Shown in pieces: positions 1 to 7,774 of a stretch of 64,000 nt of DNA (the first letter of the stretch is position 1; every line of letters begins with the position of its first letter). Made by a program: the position numbers and the translations under genes. Source of the stretch: Kitasatospora sp. Root107 (GTDB lineage: Bacteria > Actinomycetota > Actinomycetes > Streptomycetales > Streptomycetaceae); assembly GCF_001424875.1 (NCBI RefSeq), contig NZ_LMCT01000013.1, forward strand, positions 14,073 to 78,072, in the 5' to 3' direction. The notes below the pieces were generated by a model, which saw nothing but the letters and a program-made list of their open reading frames with translations, had not been told where the DNA came from and did not search any database.

Positions 1-138
1 CCGTGGGCCGCGTACTACAGCCGCGAGGCGTACACCGACCTCACCCAGGGGCGGTACCACGCGGGTCATTCCCGGAGCGAGCCGCCACGGCTCTTTTCCG
101 TTATGACTCCTGATGCCCGATCGGGAGTTCGTAGCTGA
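1..138 (+). CDS. Possible 3' end of an unrecognised protein
   Basis: The first frame is open from the window edge to a TGA at 136-138 (45 codons). Codons up to about base 69 have the strong G/C third-position bias of real genes here and encode a Tyr-rich stretch (AAYYSREAY). After that the bias fades. A short hairpin with a T run at 79-97 lies inside the frame, which argues that the true end is earlier or that the frame is not coding. The last bases overlap the convergent regulator gene. I do not recognise the product. Confidence 0.25.
   Translation, partial: PWAAYYSREAYTDLTQGRYHAGHSRSEPPRLFSVMTPDARSGVRS
79..97 (+). terminator. Small intrinsic terminator-like hairpin
   Basis: GAGCCG (79-84) pairs with CGGCTC (88-93) around a CCA loop and is followed by TTTT (94-97). 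It is oriented to stop rightward transcription just before the convergent GntR gene. Confidence 0.45.
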
Positions 139-859
139 TATCCCAGCGCGAATCCGGCACGACCAGTTCGGCGGTCTCCACCGCCCGGCCCTCCCGGTCG
201 TAGTAGGTGCGCTCGATCAGCGTCACCAGGTCGCCGGCCGAGACGCCGAGCAGGTTGGCCTGCTGCGCGGTGGCGCGGGAGGGGCGGGTCCGCTCCACCG
301 CACGCTCCACCTGCACCCCGATCGCCGCCATCCGCCGCACCACGCCCTGGCCGGCCAGCGGGCCGTACTCGGGGCAGATCACCGGCGAGCCCTCGGTCAG
401 CGCCAGCGGCTCCCAGCTGTTGGCCAGCAGGACCGGCTGACTGTCGATCAGGAACTCGTAGACGGTGTGCACCGTCGGCGCCCCGGGCTCCAGGCCCAGC
501 CGGGCGGCCACCTCCGGCGAGGCCGGACTGTTGGTCTCGGTGCTGGACTCCCAGCTGCCGGTGCCGTCGATCTCGCCCAGATCGGCCCGGAAGGACGCCG
601 GGATGCCGATCCTGGAGCGGACCATCGTGCGGCGCAGCACGGGGCGGCGGACGTAGGTGCCGGAGCCGGTGCGCCCCTCCAGCAGGCCCTCGGTGATCAG
701 CAGCTGCTGGGCGCGCTGGAGCACGTTCGCGTCGACGTCGTACTCGATCGCCAACTTGGCGCGGGACGGCAGGACCTCGCCGGTCTGCCACTCGCCCCGG
801 CCGATGCGGAGGCGCAGATCGGCGGCGATGCGCTGGTACTGGCGCTCAGCAGGTGACAT
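101..859 (-). CDS. GntR-family transcriptional regulator (HutC/UTRA type)
   Basis: Probable DNA-binding repressor of 252 residues. The N-terminal winged helix is visible near residues 5-70: QYQRIAADLRLRIGRGEW, then PSRAKLAIEYDV and a wing with LLEGRTGSGTYV. The C-terminal part (about 80-250) has the layout of a UTRA ligand-binding domain, including TVHTVYEFL and an ERTYYDREGRAVE segment. An in-frame start exists 22 codons upstream, but the ATG at 859 has a GGGAGAG ribosome site about 7 nt before it and begins directly at the winged helix. It is divergent from two small coupled genes, and a perfect palindrome lies in the shared upstream region, suggesting autoregulation and control of those genes. 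The ligand is unknown. Confidence 0.85.
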   Translation of the reverse strand: MSPAERQYQRIAADLRLRIGRGEWQTGEVLPSRAKLAIEYDVDANVLQRAQQLLITEGLLEGRTGSGTYVRRPVLRRTMVRSRIGIPASFRADLGEIDGTGSWESSTETNSPASPEVAARLGLEPGAPTVHTVYEFLIDSQPVLLANSWEPLALTEGSPVICPEYGPLAGQGVVRRMAAIGVQVERAVERTRPSRATAQQANLLGVSAGDLVTLIERTYYDREGRAVETAELVVPDSRWDISYELPIGHQES

Positions 860-918
860 CTGGCTCTCCCGGCGGCAGGCACGACCCGGCCGAGTTCGGC
901 AGGGCGGGTGATTCAGCG

Positions 919-961
919 TTGACAATCTAATGCATCAGGTGGAATCTAATTACTTAGATTC
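919..961. promoter_or_regulatory. Palindromic operator candidate between gntR-type gene and small genes
   Basis: GAATCTAA (942-949) and TTAGATTC (954-961) form a perfect 8-bp inverted repeat with a 4-bp centre. A third half-site AATCTAA lies at 924-930. A TTGACA hexamer (919-924) could be a -35 box for the rightward genes. The AT-rich character stands out against the surroundings. The position between divergent genes, one of them a GntR regulator, suggests its binding site (inference). Confidence 0.6.
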
Positions 962-999
962 ACGTTCCGTAACCAGCTGCTCGCGGGGAGAGTCGTTGC

Positions 1000-1254
1000 G
1001 TGCGAACCACCAGGGTGTTTGACGTGGCGAACCGCCTGGCCAGGGCCACCGGAGGGCGGCCCAGGGTCCGCGTCAGGCTGGACGGCGGCTGGCGGCTGTA
1101 CCTGGTGCTGCCGGAAGGGCTGAGCGTCGACGCCCAGCTCACGGTGCTGGATCTGCTGGCCGGGGCGGACCGCTTCGGCCATGACCGGACCGACACGGCC
1201 CAGCGGGTCTGGGCCGACTTCGACCGTGACCACGAGCAGGAGCCGACGCTGTGA
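1000..1254 (+). CDS. Small hypothetical protein, first of a coupled pair
   Basis: 84 residues from a GTG start preceded by GGGGAGAG (985-992). No signal peptide or membrane segment. The sequence is charged and contains RPRVRVRLDGGWRLYLVLP and a C-terminal acidic tail. I do not recognise a family with a known function. The stop overlaps the GTG of the next gene (GTGA), so the two are probably translated together. The divergent GntR regulator and the palindrome upstream suggest regulated expression. Confidence 0.65.
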   Translation: MRTTRVFDVANRLARATGGRPRVRVRLDGGWRLYLVLPEGLSVDAQLTVLDLLAGADRFGHDRTDTAQRVWADFDRDHEQEPTL

Positions 1255-1514
1255 GTACCACCGGGGGCTACACCGTCTCCATCGAGGACATCGCCCCGCC
1301 CGCGACCTTCCAGCACCTGCCGGACGCGCTGACCGCCCTCTGGCAGGCCCTGCGGGTGCTGCCGCTGGGCTGGACCCAGTACGAGGCCTACCGCTTCTTC
1401 CTCGGCGAGGGAGCGGTCGAACGGGTCACGGAATTCCTCGACCGCGACGGCGAGTTGACGCTCAGTTTCGCGATCGGCGGCCGGTCCCACGCGATCCAGC
1501 TGACCCTGGCCTGA
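1251..1514 (+). CDS. Small hypothetical protein, second of a coupled pair
   Basis: 87 residues from a GTG start that overlaps the previous stop by 4 nt. The middle is rich in aromatic residues (TALWQALRVLP, EAYRFFLGEGAVERV), and the C-terminus has short beta-like runs (LTLSFAIGGRSHAIQLTLA). No membrane segment, no catalytic motif, no recognised family. Translational coupling suggests a product acting with the upstream protein, perhaps as a complex (inference). Confidence 0.65.
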   Translation: MSTTGGYTVSIEDIAPPATFQHLPDALTALWQALRVLPLGWTQYEAYRFFLGEGAVERVTEFLDRDGELTLSFAIGGRSHAIQLTLA

Positions 1515-1523
1515 GGCCGGGCG

Positions 1524-1751
1524 TCAGCTCGCCCGGTCCGCCGGGTCGGGGAAGGTCTGCAGGGTCAGGAAGACCACCCGGCGGGCCTCGCCGCTGCCCT
1601 CGGTGCGGATCCGCAGCCGCTGGCCCGGGCGGAGCAGCCGCAGGCCGCCCGCGTCGAAGGCCGCGGCGTCGAACGGGACGGGGGTGCCGTCGTCCAGAAG
1701 GACCGAGCCGGTGCGGGTGGCGGGGTCGAAAGTGTACGAGGTGGCCTGCAT
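1524..1751 (-). CDS. Small beta-rich conserved hypothetical protein
   Basis: 75 residues, starting MQATSYTFDPATRTGSVLLD. The pattern of short strands (TGSVLLDDGTPVPFDA, PGQRLRIRT, RVVFLTLQ) resembles small OB-fold or cold-shock-like proteins, but no RNP motif is present, so this is only a structural guess. It follows cofC on the same strand with a 30-nt gap. A TATGCT hexamer lies 6 nt before the ATG, and there is no ribosome site, so it is probably also transcribed as a leaderless mRNA. Confidence 0.65.
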   Translation of the reverse strand: MQATSYTFDPATRTGSVLLDDGTPVPFDAAAFDAGGLRLLRPGQRLRIRTEGSGEARRVVFLTLQTFPDPADRAS

Positions 1752-1757
1752 GGCAGC

Positions 1758-1763
1758 AGCATA
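1758..1763 (-). promoter_or_regulatory. -10 hexamer of a probable leaderless promoter
   Basis: TATGCT on the minus strand, 6 nt before the ATG at 1751. No Shine-Dalgarno sequence fits between. This matches the spacing seen at six other genes of the window. Confidence 0.4.
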
Positions 1764-1781
1764 GCGACGGGTCAGGGCGCG

Positions 1782-2486
1782 TCAGGAGCAGACCGGGCTC
1801 AGTCCGCGCGCGCAGGCGACGGCGGCGGTGTGCGGCCCGACGCCGAGCGCTAGCGCCTCCCGGAGGTCCGCCCCGGTGTCCACGTCCCGGCGCACCGACG
1901 GAACGTCACCCGGGCTCAGCTCGGCGGCGCCGCCGGCCGCGTGCCGGGCCCGCGAGCCGTCGCCGAACCGGGGAGCCAGCGGGTGGCCCGGCGGGCAGGC
2001 CAGCAGGGTGGTGCCGAGCCCGGGGGAGTCGGCCAGGAAGGACCGCCCGCCGTGCGCCGCGGCGGCGGCCAGCACCCGGCTCAGCTCGGCGCTGCGCAGG
2101 GCGGGCAGGTCGGCCGAGAGCACTGCCAACGGGGCGTCAGGAGCCAGCCGCCTGGCCAGCTCGGCACCGTACGTCAGCGCCGGATTGAGCCCGCCGCCGG
2201 GCTCGTCCGCCACCACCAGCGCCCCCAGCCGGGCCAACTGGGCCCCGGCCAGCGCGTCCTGGGTGACCACCAGTACCCGGGCCACCAGCGGACACGCCAG
2301 CGCGGCCGCCACCGTGTCCAGCGCGAACGCCAGGGCCAGCGCGGGCCTGCGCGCACCGGCGTACGGCTCCAGCCGGCTCTTCGCCACGGCGAGCGGCTTC
2401 ACCGGCAACACCAACGACCACTCGGGGTGGGGCGTGGGCGCGGGCGGTACTGCGAGGCGTACGGTGTCCTGGGTCATCGGCGCCAT
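1782..2486 (-). CDS. cofC: 2-phospho-L-lactate (phosphoenolpyruvate) guanylyltransferase
   Basis: Coenzyme F420 biosynthesis enzyme (CofC/FbiD). It uses GTP to activate 2-phospholactate or phosphoenolpyruvate for the next F420 step. The 234-residue product carries the family signature WSLVLPVKPLAVAKSRL near residue 20, with the nucleotide-binding lysines. It also has VLVVTQDA, the glycine-rich DEPGGGLNPAL, LAVLSADLPAL and the end-part ADSPGLGTTLL that all CofC proteins share. The start at 2486 (MAPMTQD) is chosen because residues upstream lack conservation; a second ATG at 2477 is equally possible. It is divergent from plsC. In Streptomyces the gene sits at the same place beside plsC-gpsA. 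Confidence 0.88.
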   Translation of the reverse strand: MAPMTQDTVRLAVPPAPTPHPEWSLVLPVKPLAVAKSRLEPYAGARRPALALAFALDTVAAALACPLVARVLVVTQDALAGAQLARLGALVVADEPGGGLNPALTYGAELARRLAPDAPLAVLSADLPALRSAELSRVLAAAAAHGGRSFLADSPGLGTTLLACPPGHPLAPRFGDGSRARHAAGGAAELSPGDVPSVRRDVDTGADLREALALGVGPHTAAVACARGLSPVCS

Positions 2487-2553
2487 TCTTACGCCGGTGG
2501 CAGACCCCTGACCAGGCGGCCCACATGCCGCAGCCCTAGGAAGAGGAGCAGGA

Positions 2554-3372
2554 GTGGCTCGCCGCTCGTACGCCAGGTTCGGCAACGCCGACTACGGGAT
2601 CTGGTACCGCTTCGCGGCCGCGCTCGTGAAGCCGGTGACCACCGCGCTGGTGAAGCCGGACTGGTACGGGTGGGAGCAGTTGCCCGAGCGGGGCGGCTTC
2701 CTGGTGGTGGTGAACCACAACTCGCTGATCGATCCGCTGATCTACGCGCACTGGCAGTACAACAGCGGCCGGCCGCCCCGGATGCTCGGCAAGGCCGGGG
2801 TGTTCTCGGTGCCGTTCATCGGCTTCATGCTGAGGAAGACCGGCCAGATCCCGGTGTTCCGCGACTCCACCGACGCGTCCAAGGCGTTCCGGGCCGCGGT
2901 CGCCGCCGTCGAGCAGGGCCAGTGCGTGCAGTTCTACCCCGAGGGCACCCTCACCCGGGACCCGGACGTCTGGCCGATGACCGGCAAGAGCGGCGCGGCC
3001 CGGGTCGCGCTGATGACCGGCGCGCCGGTCATCCCGGTCGCGCACTGGGGCGCGCACGAGATCATCCCGCCGTACGGCCGGGGCGGGAAGGGCAAGTTGC
3101 ACCTCTTCCCCCGGCACAAGGTGACCGTGGCGGCCGGGCCGCCGGTGGACCTGACCAGGTACCAGGGCCAGGAGCTGACCGCCGAGGTGCTGCGGGACGC
3201 CACCGAGGACATCATGACCGCGATCACCGAGGTGCTCGCGGGGATCCGCGGCGAGCAGCCGCCGGCCGAGCGCTACGACATGCGGAAGGCGGCCCGGCAA
3301 CGGGCCGACGACCACGCCGCCAAGAAGGACCGCGCCGCGGGCCGCCGGAACGACGAAGAGAGCACCAAGTGA
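2554..3372 (+). CDS. plsC: 1-acyl-sn-glycerol-3-phosphate acyltransferase family protein
   Basis: Membrane-associated acyltransferase that adds the second acyl chain to lysophosphatidic acid in phospholipid synthesis. 272 residues. The catalytic block NHNSLID (54-60) is the NHx4D motif, and FYPEGTLTRD (about 128-137) is the EGT motif that holds the glycerol phosphate. The C-terminus is a basic tail (RKAARQRADDHAAKKDRAAGRR). The GTG start has an AGGAG-rich leader. Its stop overlaps the start of gpsA (GTGA), so acyl transfer and glycerol-3-phosphate supply are encoded as one coupled unit. Confidence 0.9.
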   Translation: MARRSYARFGNADYGIWYRFAAALVKPVTTALVKPDWYGWEQLPERGGFLVVVNHNSLIDPLIYAHWQYNSGRPPRMLGKAGVFSVPFIGFMLRKTGQIPVFRDSTDASKAFRAAVAAVEQGQCVQFYPEGTLTRDPDVWPMTGKSGAARVALMTGAPVIPVAHWGAHEIIPPYGRGGKGKLHLFPRHKVTVAAGPPVDLTRYQGQELTAEVLRDATEDIMTAITEVLAGIRGEQPPAERYDMRKAARQRADDHAAKKDRAAGRRNDEESTK

Positions 3373-4370
3373 CCCGCTGCGCCGTGTTCGGGACCGGGTC
3401 CTGGGGGACCGCGTTCGCGATGATCCTGGCCGACGCCGGCTGCGAGGTGACCCTCTGGGGCCGCCGCCAGGAGCTGGTGGACGCGATCAACGCGACCCAC
3501 GCCAACCCGGACTACCTGCCGGACACCCGGCTGGCCGCGACCGTCCGGGCCACCACCGACCCGGCCGAGGCGCTGGCCGGGGCGGAGTTCGCGGTGCTCG
3601 CCGTGCCGTCCCAGACGCTCCGTCAGAACCTCGCCGCCTGGGCGCCGCTGCTCGGCCCCGACACGGTGCTGGTCTCGCTCATGAAGGGCATCGAACTCGG
3701 CACCGCCAAGCGGATGTCCGAGGTGATCCAGGAGGTCGCCAAGGTCGGCCCCGAGCGGGTCGCCGTGGTCAGCGGCCCCAACCTGGCCCGGGAGATCGCC
3801 AACAAGCAGCCCGCCGCCAGCGTGGTCGCCTGCACGGACGAGCTGGTCGCCAAGCGGCTCCAGCGGGCCTGTCACACGCCCTACTTCCGCCCGTACACCA
3901 ACACCGACGTGGTCGGCTGCGAGCTCGGCGGCGCGGTGAAGAACGTGATCGGCCTGGCGGTCGGGATGGCCGACGGGATGGGCCTGGGCGACAACACCAA
4001 GGCCACCCTGATGACCCGTGGGCTGGCCGAGATCACCCGGCTCGGGCTGACCCTGGGCGCCGACCCGCACACCTTCGCCGGGCTGGCCGGGATGGGCGAC
4101 CTGGTGGCGACCTGCTCCTCGCCGCTCTCCCGCAACCACACCTTCGGCACCAACCTCGGCCGCGGCATGTCTCTCGAGGAGACCATCGCCGCCACCAAGC
4201 AGACCGCCGAGGGCGTCAAGTCCTGCGAGTCGGTGCTCGACCTGGCCCGCCGGCACGGGGTCGACATGCCGATCGTGGCGGCCGTGGTGGACGTGGTGCA
4301 CCACGGGCGGCCGACCCAGGAAGCGCTGGCCGGGCTGATGGCCAGGTCCGCGAAGCCCGAACGTCACTGA
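3369..4370 (+). CDS. gpsA: Glycerol-3-phosphate dehydrogenase [NAD(P)+]
   Basis: Makes sn-glycerol-3-phosphate from dihydroxyacetone phosphate, the backbone for phospholipids. 333 residues, the usual bacterial length. The N-terminal Rossmann motif is GTGSWGTAFA (8-17). The middle has VSGPNLAREI, and the catalytic lysine lies in GGAVKNVIGLAVGMADG. The C-terminal helical domain contains LAGMGDLVATCSSPLSRN, diagnostic for the family. The GTG start overlaps the plsC stop by 4 nt, which is why this start is preferred. Ends 59 nt before ddlA. Confidence 0.95.
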   Translation: MTRCAVFGTGSWGTAFAMILADAGCEVTLWGRRQELVDAINATHANPDYLPDTRLAATVRATTDPAEALAGAEFAVLAVPSQTLRQNLAAWAPLLGPDTVLVSLMKGIELGTAKRMSEVIQEVAKVGPERVAVVSGPNLAREIANKQPAASVVACTDELVAKRLQRACHTPYFRPYTNTDVVGCELGGAVKNVIGLAVGMADGMGLGDNTKATLMTRGLAEITRLGLTLGADPHTFAGLAGMGDLVATCSSPLSRNHTFGTNLGRGMSLEETIAATKQTAEGVKSCESVLDLARRHGVDMPIVAAVVDVVHHGRPTQEALAGLMARSAKPERH

Positions 4371-4429
4371 ACTCACTACCGCGCCGGTGACTTTCACCGA
4401 AACGCCCGCACGGTAGTCTCGAACACGAT

Positions 4430-5569
4430 ATGAGCATCGAAAAGACCTCCCCCAACGCGGCCAAGCCGCGCGTTGCGATCGTCTTCGGCGGCCGCAGCTC
4501 CGAGCACGGCATCTCGGTCGTCACGGCCGGCAGTGTGCTCAGGGCGATCGACCGGAGCAAGTACGAGGTGCTGCCGATCGGCATCACCCATGAGGGCCGC
4601 TGGGCCCTGGTCGGCGACGAACCGTCCCGGATGGCCATCACGGACGGGAAGCTCCCCGACGTGGACGGCGTCTCCGAGTCCACCGAGGGCCAGGTCGCGC
4701 TGCCCGGCAGCCCGGTCAGCCGCGAGGCGGTCTGGAGCGAGCCCGGCGCCGTGCCCAAGGCGCTCGGCGAGGTGGACGTGGTGCTGCCGCTGCTGCACGG
4801 CCCGTGGGGCGAGGACGGCACCATCCAGGGCCTGCTGGAGCTCTCCGGCGTCCCGTACGTCGGCTCCGGCGTGCTGGCCAGTGCGGCCGGCATGGACAAG
4901 GAGTTCACCAAGCGGATCCTGGAGTCCCACGGCATCGGCGTCGGCCACTACACCGTGGTGCGCCCGCGCGAGTGGGAGACCGAGGCCGGCCGCGCCGCCG
5001 CCCGGGAGCGGATCGCCGCGCTCGGCCTGCCGCTCTTCGTCAAGCCCTGCCGGGCCGGGTCCAGCATGGGCATCAGCAAGGTCAAGGACCTCGCCGACCT
5101 GGACGCCGCGATGGCCGAGGCCCGTCGGCACGACCCCAAGGTGATCGTCGAACTGGGCGTCGAGGGCCGCGAGATCGAGTGCGGCGTGCTGGAGTTCGAG
5201 GACGGCCCGCGGGCCAGCCTGCCGGCCGAGGTGCTGGTCGACGGGGACTACGAGTTCTACGACTTCGAGGCGAAGTACATCGACTCCTCCGAGGTGCAGA
5301 TCCCGGCCCGGCTGACGGAGAGTGAGACGGCCGAGATCCGCCGGCAGGCGGTGCTGGCCTTCGACGCGCTCGGCTGCGAGGGCCTGGCCCGGGTCGACTT
5401 CTTCCTGCTGCCGGACGGCAGCTGGATCGTCAACGAGATCAACACCATGCCCGGCTTCACCCCCATCTCGGCCTACCCCAAGATGTGGGAGGCCACCGGC
5501 CTGCCCTACTCGGAGCTGATCGACCGGCTGCTCACCGCAGCCCTCAACCGCTCCACCGGCCTCCGCTGA
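4430..5569 (+). CDS. ddlA: D-alanine--D-alanine ligase
   Basis: ATP-grasp enzyme joining two D-alanines for peptidoglycan precursors in the cytoplasm. 379 residues. Visible landmarks are VFGGRSSEHGISVVTA near the N-terminus, LLHGPWGEDGTIQGLLE, the ATP-grasp lysine region FVKPCRAGSSMGISKV, and the metal-binding end part VNEINTMPGFTPIS. It has the Lys/Tyr-type region of ordinary D-Ala-D-Ala ligases (FYDFEAKYID) rather than an obvious D-Lac variant. A TAGTCT hexamer at 4414-4419 lies 10 nt before the ATG and could be its -10 box. A three-copy palindromic repeat follows the gene. Confidence 0.95.
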   Translation: MSIEKTSPNAAKPRVAIVFGGRSSEHGISVVTAGSVLRAIDRSKYEVLPIGITHEGRWALVGDEPSRMAITDGKLPDVDGVSESTEGQVALPGSPVSREAVWSEPGAVPKALGEVDVVLPLLHGPWGEDGTIQGLLELSGVPYVGSGVLASAAGMDKEFTKRILESHGIGVGHYTVVRPREWETEAGRAAARERIAALGLPLFVKPCRAGSSMGISKVKDLADLDAAMAEARRHDPKVIVELGVEGREIECGVLEFEDGPRASLPAEVLVDGDYEFYDFEAKYIDSSEVQIPARLTESETAEIRRQAVLAFDALGCEGLARVDFFLLPDGSWIVNEINTMPGFTPISAYPKMWEATGLPYSELIDRLLTAALNRSTGLR

Positions 5570-5598
5570 GGTTTTGGCAGGTGCTCAGCCAGGCACCA

Positions 5599-5714
5599 CC
5601 AGGGGCTCGGGGAACTGCGACGCCGACCCGTGCAAGGTGATCCATGCGTAGCTGGTCAGGCACTTTCGCAGTGACCCGCACGCCAGATCTCCTCGCAGTT
5701 CCCCGAGCCCCTGG
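5599..5714. repeat. Palindromic intergenic repeat, copy 1 of 3
   Basis: 116 bp with perfect 22-bp inverted ends: CCAGGGGCTCGGGGAACTGC.. at 5599-5620 and its exact complement at 5693-5714. An inner hairpin, GCTGGTCA (5651-5658) with TGACCCGC (5672-5679), has one mismatch. It fills the gap between the convergent ddlA and DUF3515 genes. Copies 2 (19991-20108, same orientation) and 3 (30925-31040, inverted) are about 85-90% alike by eye. Likely works as a two-way transcription terminator; it may be a non-autonomous mobile element. Confidence 0.85.
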
Positions 5715-5737
5715 ACCGTAAATGGCTGAGCAGTTGC

Positions 5738-6235
5738 CTAGAGCCCCTCGGGGACGGTGGCCTTGACGGCGTCCGTCAACGAGCTGAGCGGGTCCGCGTA
5801 GTTGGGGTACGCCCCCTTGGGCACGGTGACCTCGACGTACGTCTTCCGCAGCGTGGTGACGAAGCGGTAGCCGCCGTCCGGGTCCCGGGTCATGCCCCAC
5901 TGGACGCCGTTGACCTCCGGGGCGGCGGCCAGCGGGTCGTCGTCCAGGTAGCCGGGCCGGGCCAGCCCGCACTTCAGCACCGTCCGGGGCGAGCTGCCCC
6001 AGGCGGCGGTGTACGTCGAGGCGGGTGACGGGTCGTCACGGTCGTGACCGAGTACGGCCCCGGGCAACGCCTTGTCGAGCGCCTCGCAGAAGCCCGCCTC
6101 GGCGGCCCGGGGCGTCGGGGGAGTGACGTCGGCGGGCAGGCTCCAGCTCCAGCCCAGCAGACCGGCGCAGGTCAGCAGGACAGCGGGCGGGACGCCCCAA
6201 CGGACGGTCGCAGGCAGGCTGCGGAGACGGCTCAT
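5738..6235 (-). CDS. DUF3515 domain-containing membrane-anchored protein
   Basis: 165 residues. One N-terminal hydrophobic helix (about 12-32, WGVPPAVLLTCAGLLGW) is followed by an extracytoplasmic domain with two cysteines (GFCEALDKALPG and VLKCGLARPG), which match the conserved Cys pair of DUF3515. The function is unknown. It lies between ddlA and thiL, as in other streptomycetes, and may be transcribed with or after the Lrp-type gene upstream (6256-6489), 20 nt away. Its 3' end faces the palindromic repeat. Confidence 0.8.
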   Translation of the reverse strand: MSRLRSLPATVRWGVPPAVLLTCAGLLGWSWSLPADVTPPTPRAAEAGFCEALDKALPGAVLGHDRDDPSPASTYTAAWGSSPRTVLKCGLARPGYLDDDPLAAAPEVNGVQWGMTRDPDGGYRFVTTLRKTYVEVTVPKGAYPNYADPLSSLTDAVKATVPEGL

Positions 6236-6255
6236 CCCGCGATGGTAGCCAGCCC

Positions 6256-6489
6256 TTACAGCCGGACCACCGGGCAGGTCAGTGTCCGGGTGATGCCCTC
6301 GACCTGCTGGACCTGGGCGACCACCAGGCGGCCGAGGTCGTCGATGGTCTCGGCCTCGGCGCGCACGATCACGTCGTAAGGACCGGTGACGTCCTCGGCG
6401 GTGAGCACTCCGTCGATCTTCGCGATCGACTGGGCCACCGCGGTGGCCTTGCCCACCTCGGTCTGGATCAGGATGTATGCCTGTACCAC
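6256..6489 (-). CDS. Lrp/AsnC ligand-binding (RAM) domain protein
   Basis: 77 residues: a stand-alone RAM domain (VQAYILIQTEVGKATAVAQ, GPYDVIVRAEAETIDDL) without the helix-turn-helix of full Lrp proteins. Such stand-alone domains form oligomers and may bind amino acids or partner with regulators; no direct role can be read from the sequence. The GTG at 6489 is preferred over an ATG 15 codons upstream because GGAGG precedes it and the domain begins there. It is divergent from thiL. Confidence 0.8.
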   Translation of the reverse strand: MVQAYILIQTEVGKATAVAQSIAKIDGVLTAEDVTGPYDVIVRAEAETIDDLGRLVVAQVQQVEGITRTLTCPVVRL

Positions 6490-6647
6490 GGGGGACCTCC
6501 AGCGGGGTGGGCTGATCGGCAGTCTGATCACCACGCTACCGCCCGGTGGGCCAGGTACGGGAGACCTCGGTACGGCCCGAGGGCGTACGCTGCGCGCGGG
6601 GGCGCGCAGGAGCGGCCTGGAGTCAGGTCAGTGAGAGAGGACGGCAG

Positions 6648-7616
6648 ATGCAGGGGACCGTGGGCGAGCTCGGCGAGTTCGGACTCATCAGGGAGCTCAC
6701 CGCCCGGCTGCCGCTCACCCCGGCCGTGGAGCTCGGGCCGGGCGACGACGCGGCCGTGGTGAGGACGCCCGACGGCCGGGTGGTGGCCACCACCGACGTG
6801 CTGATCGAGGGCCGGCACTTCCGTCGGGACTGGTCCACCGCGTACGACGTCGGCCGTAAGTGCGCCGCGCAGAACCTGGCCGACATCGCCGCGATGGGCG
6901 CGGTGCCGACCGCGATCCTGCTCGGCCTGGTCACCCCCGCCGACCTGCCGACCACCTGGGCCACCGAGCTGATGGACGGTCTGCGGGACGAGTGCCAGGT
7001 GGCCGGGGCGACCGTGGTCGGCGGCGACGTGGTGCGCGGGGAGACCATCACGCTGGCGATCACCGCGCTCGGCGACCTGCAGGGCCGGGCCCCGGTGAAG
7101 CGCTCCGGCGCCCAGGTCGGCGACGTGGTCGCGGTGACCGGCTGGCTGGGCTGGTCGGCGGCCGGGCTGACCGTGCTGTCCCGGGGCTTCCGCTCGCCGC
7201 GCGCCTTCGTCGAGGCGCACCGCCGCCCGGAGCCGCCGTACCACGCGGGCCCGGCCGGATCCGACCTCGGCGCCACCGCGATGATCGACGTCAGTGACGG
7301 TCTGGTGGCCGACCTCGGCCATGTCGCCAAGGCCAGCGGGGTGGACATCGACCTGCGGGCGGCCGACTTCGACGTGCCTGCCCAGATGGCGGACATCGGC
7401 CAGGCGGTCGGGGTCGATCCGCTTGTATGGGTGCTGTCCGGTGGGGAGGACCACGCGATCGTGGCCACCTTCCCGAGCACCGTCCAGCTTCCCGCCCGAT
7501 GGCGTGTGGTCGGCGAGGTGGTGCGCACGGCGAGCACGGCCCGCGGCGGACAGGTCACCGTGGACGGCGCCCCGTGGGACCGGGCCGGCGGCTGGGACCA
7601 CTTCGCTGAGGAGTAG
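6648..7616 (+). CDS. thiL: Thiamine-monophosphate kinase
   Basis: Phosphorylates thiamine monophosphate to the active cofactor thiamine pyrophosphate. 322 residues. The AIRS/PurM-type fold is marked by ELGPGDDAAVV near residue 23, TTDVLIEGRHF (metal and phosphate binding) and AQNLADIAAMGAVPTA. The C-terminal half has MIDVSDGLVADLGHVAKASGV and GGEDHAIVATF. The ATG at 6648 follows GAGAGG with good spacing; upstream in-frame codons are not conserved-looking. Another thiamine gene, thiD, lies downstream but is separated by a phosphofructokinase gene. Confidence 0.93.
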   Translation: MQGTVGELGEFGLIRELTARLPLTPAVELGPGDDAAVVRTPDGRVVATTDVLIEGRHFRRDWSTAYDVGRKCAAQNLADIAAMGAVPTAILLGLVTPADLPTTWATELMDGLRDECQVAGATVVGGDVVRGETITLAITALGDLQGRAPVKRSGAQVGDVVAVTGWLGWSAAGLTVLSRGFRSPRAFVEAHRRPEPPYHAGPAGSDLGATAMIDVSDGLVADLGHVAKASGVDIDLRAADFDVPAQMADIGQAVGVDPLVWVLSGGEDHAIVATFPSTVQLPARWRVVGEVVRTASTARGGQVTVDGAPWDRAGGWDHFAEE

Positions 7617-7774
7617 GAGCAACGGCTTCGAGGCGCGGGGTCTGAGTCGGCGACAGGTCGGGCGGGTAGCCTGAGCGCTGTCGGCATGTCCGGTCTGTCC
7701 GGGGTGTCCGGTTCGTAGGAGAATCCATCAACTCGGGGGCCTGCGCTGCCCCAGGAGCGGGAGAGCACGCCCCC

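Noticed and set aside
1941..3368. Extended N-terminal frame leading into gpsA
   Set aside because: The upstream part lies in other frames of cofC and plsC; the gpsA start at 3369 overlaps the plsC stop and begins directly at the Rossmann fold.
5599..5714. CRISPR or insertion-sequence interpretation of the palindromic repeats
   Set aside because: Copies are more than 10 kb apart with no spacers, no transposase and no target duplication visible; they are better described as intergenic palindromic repeats.
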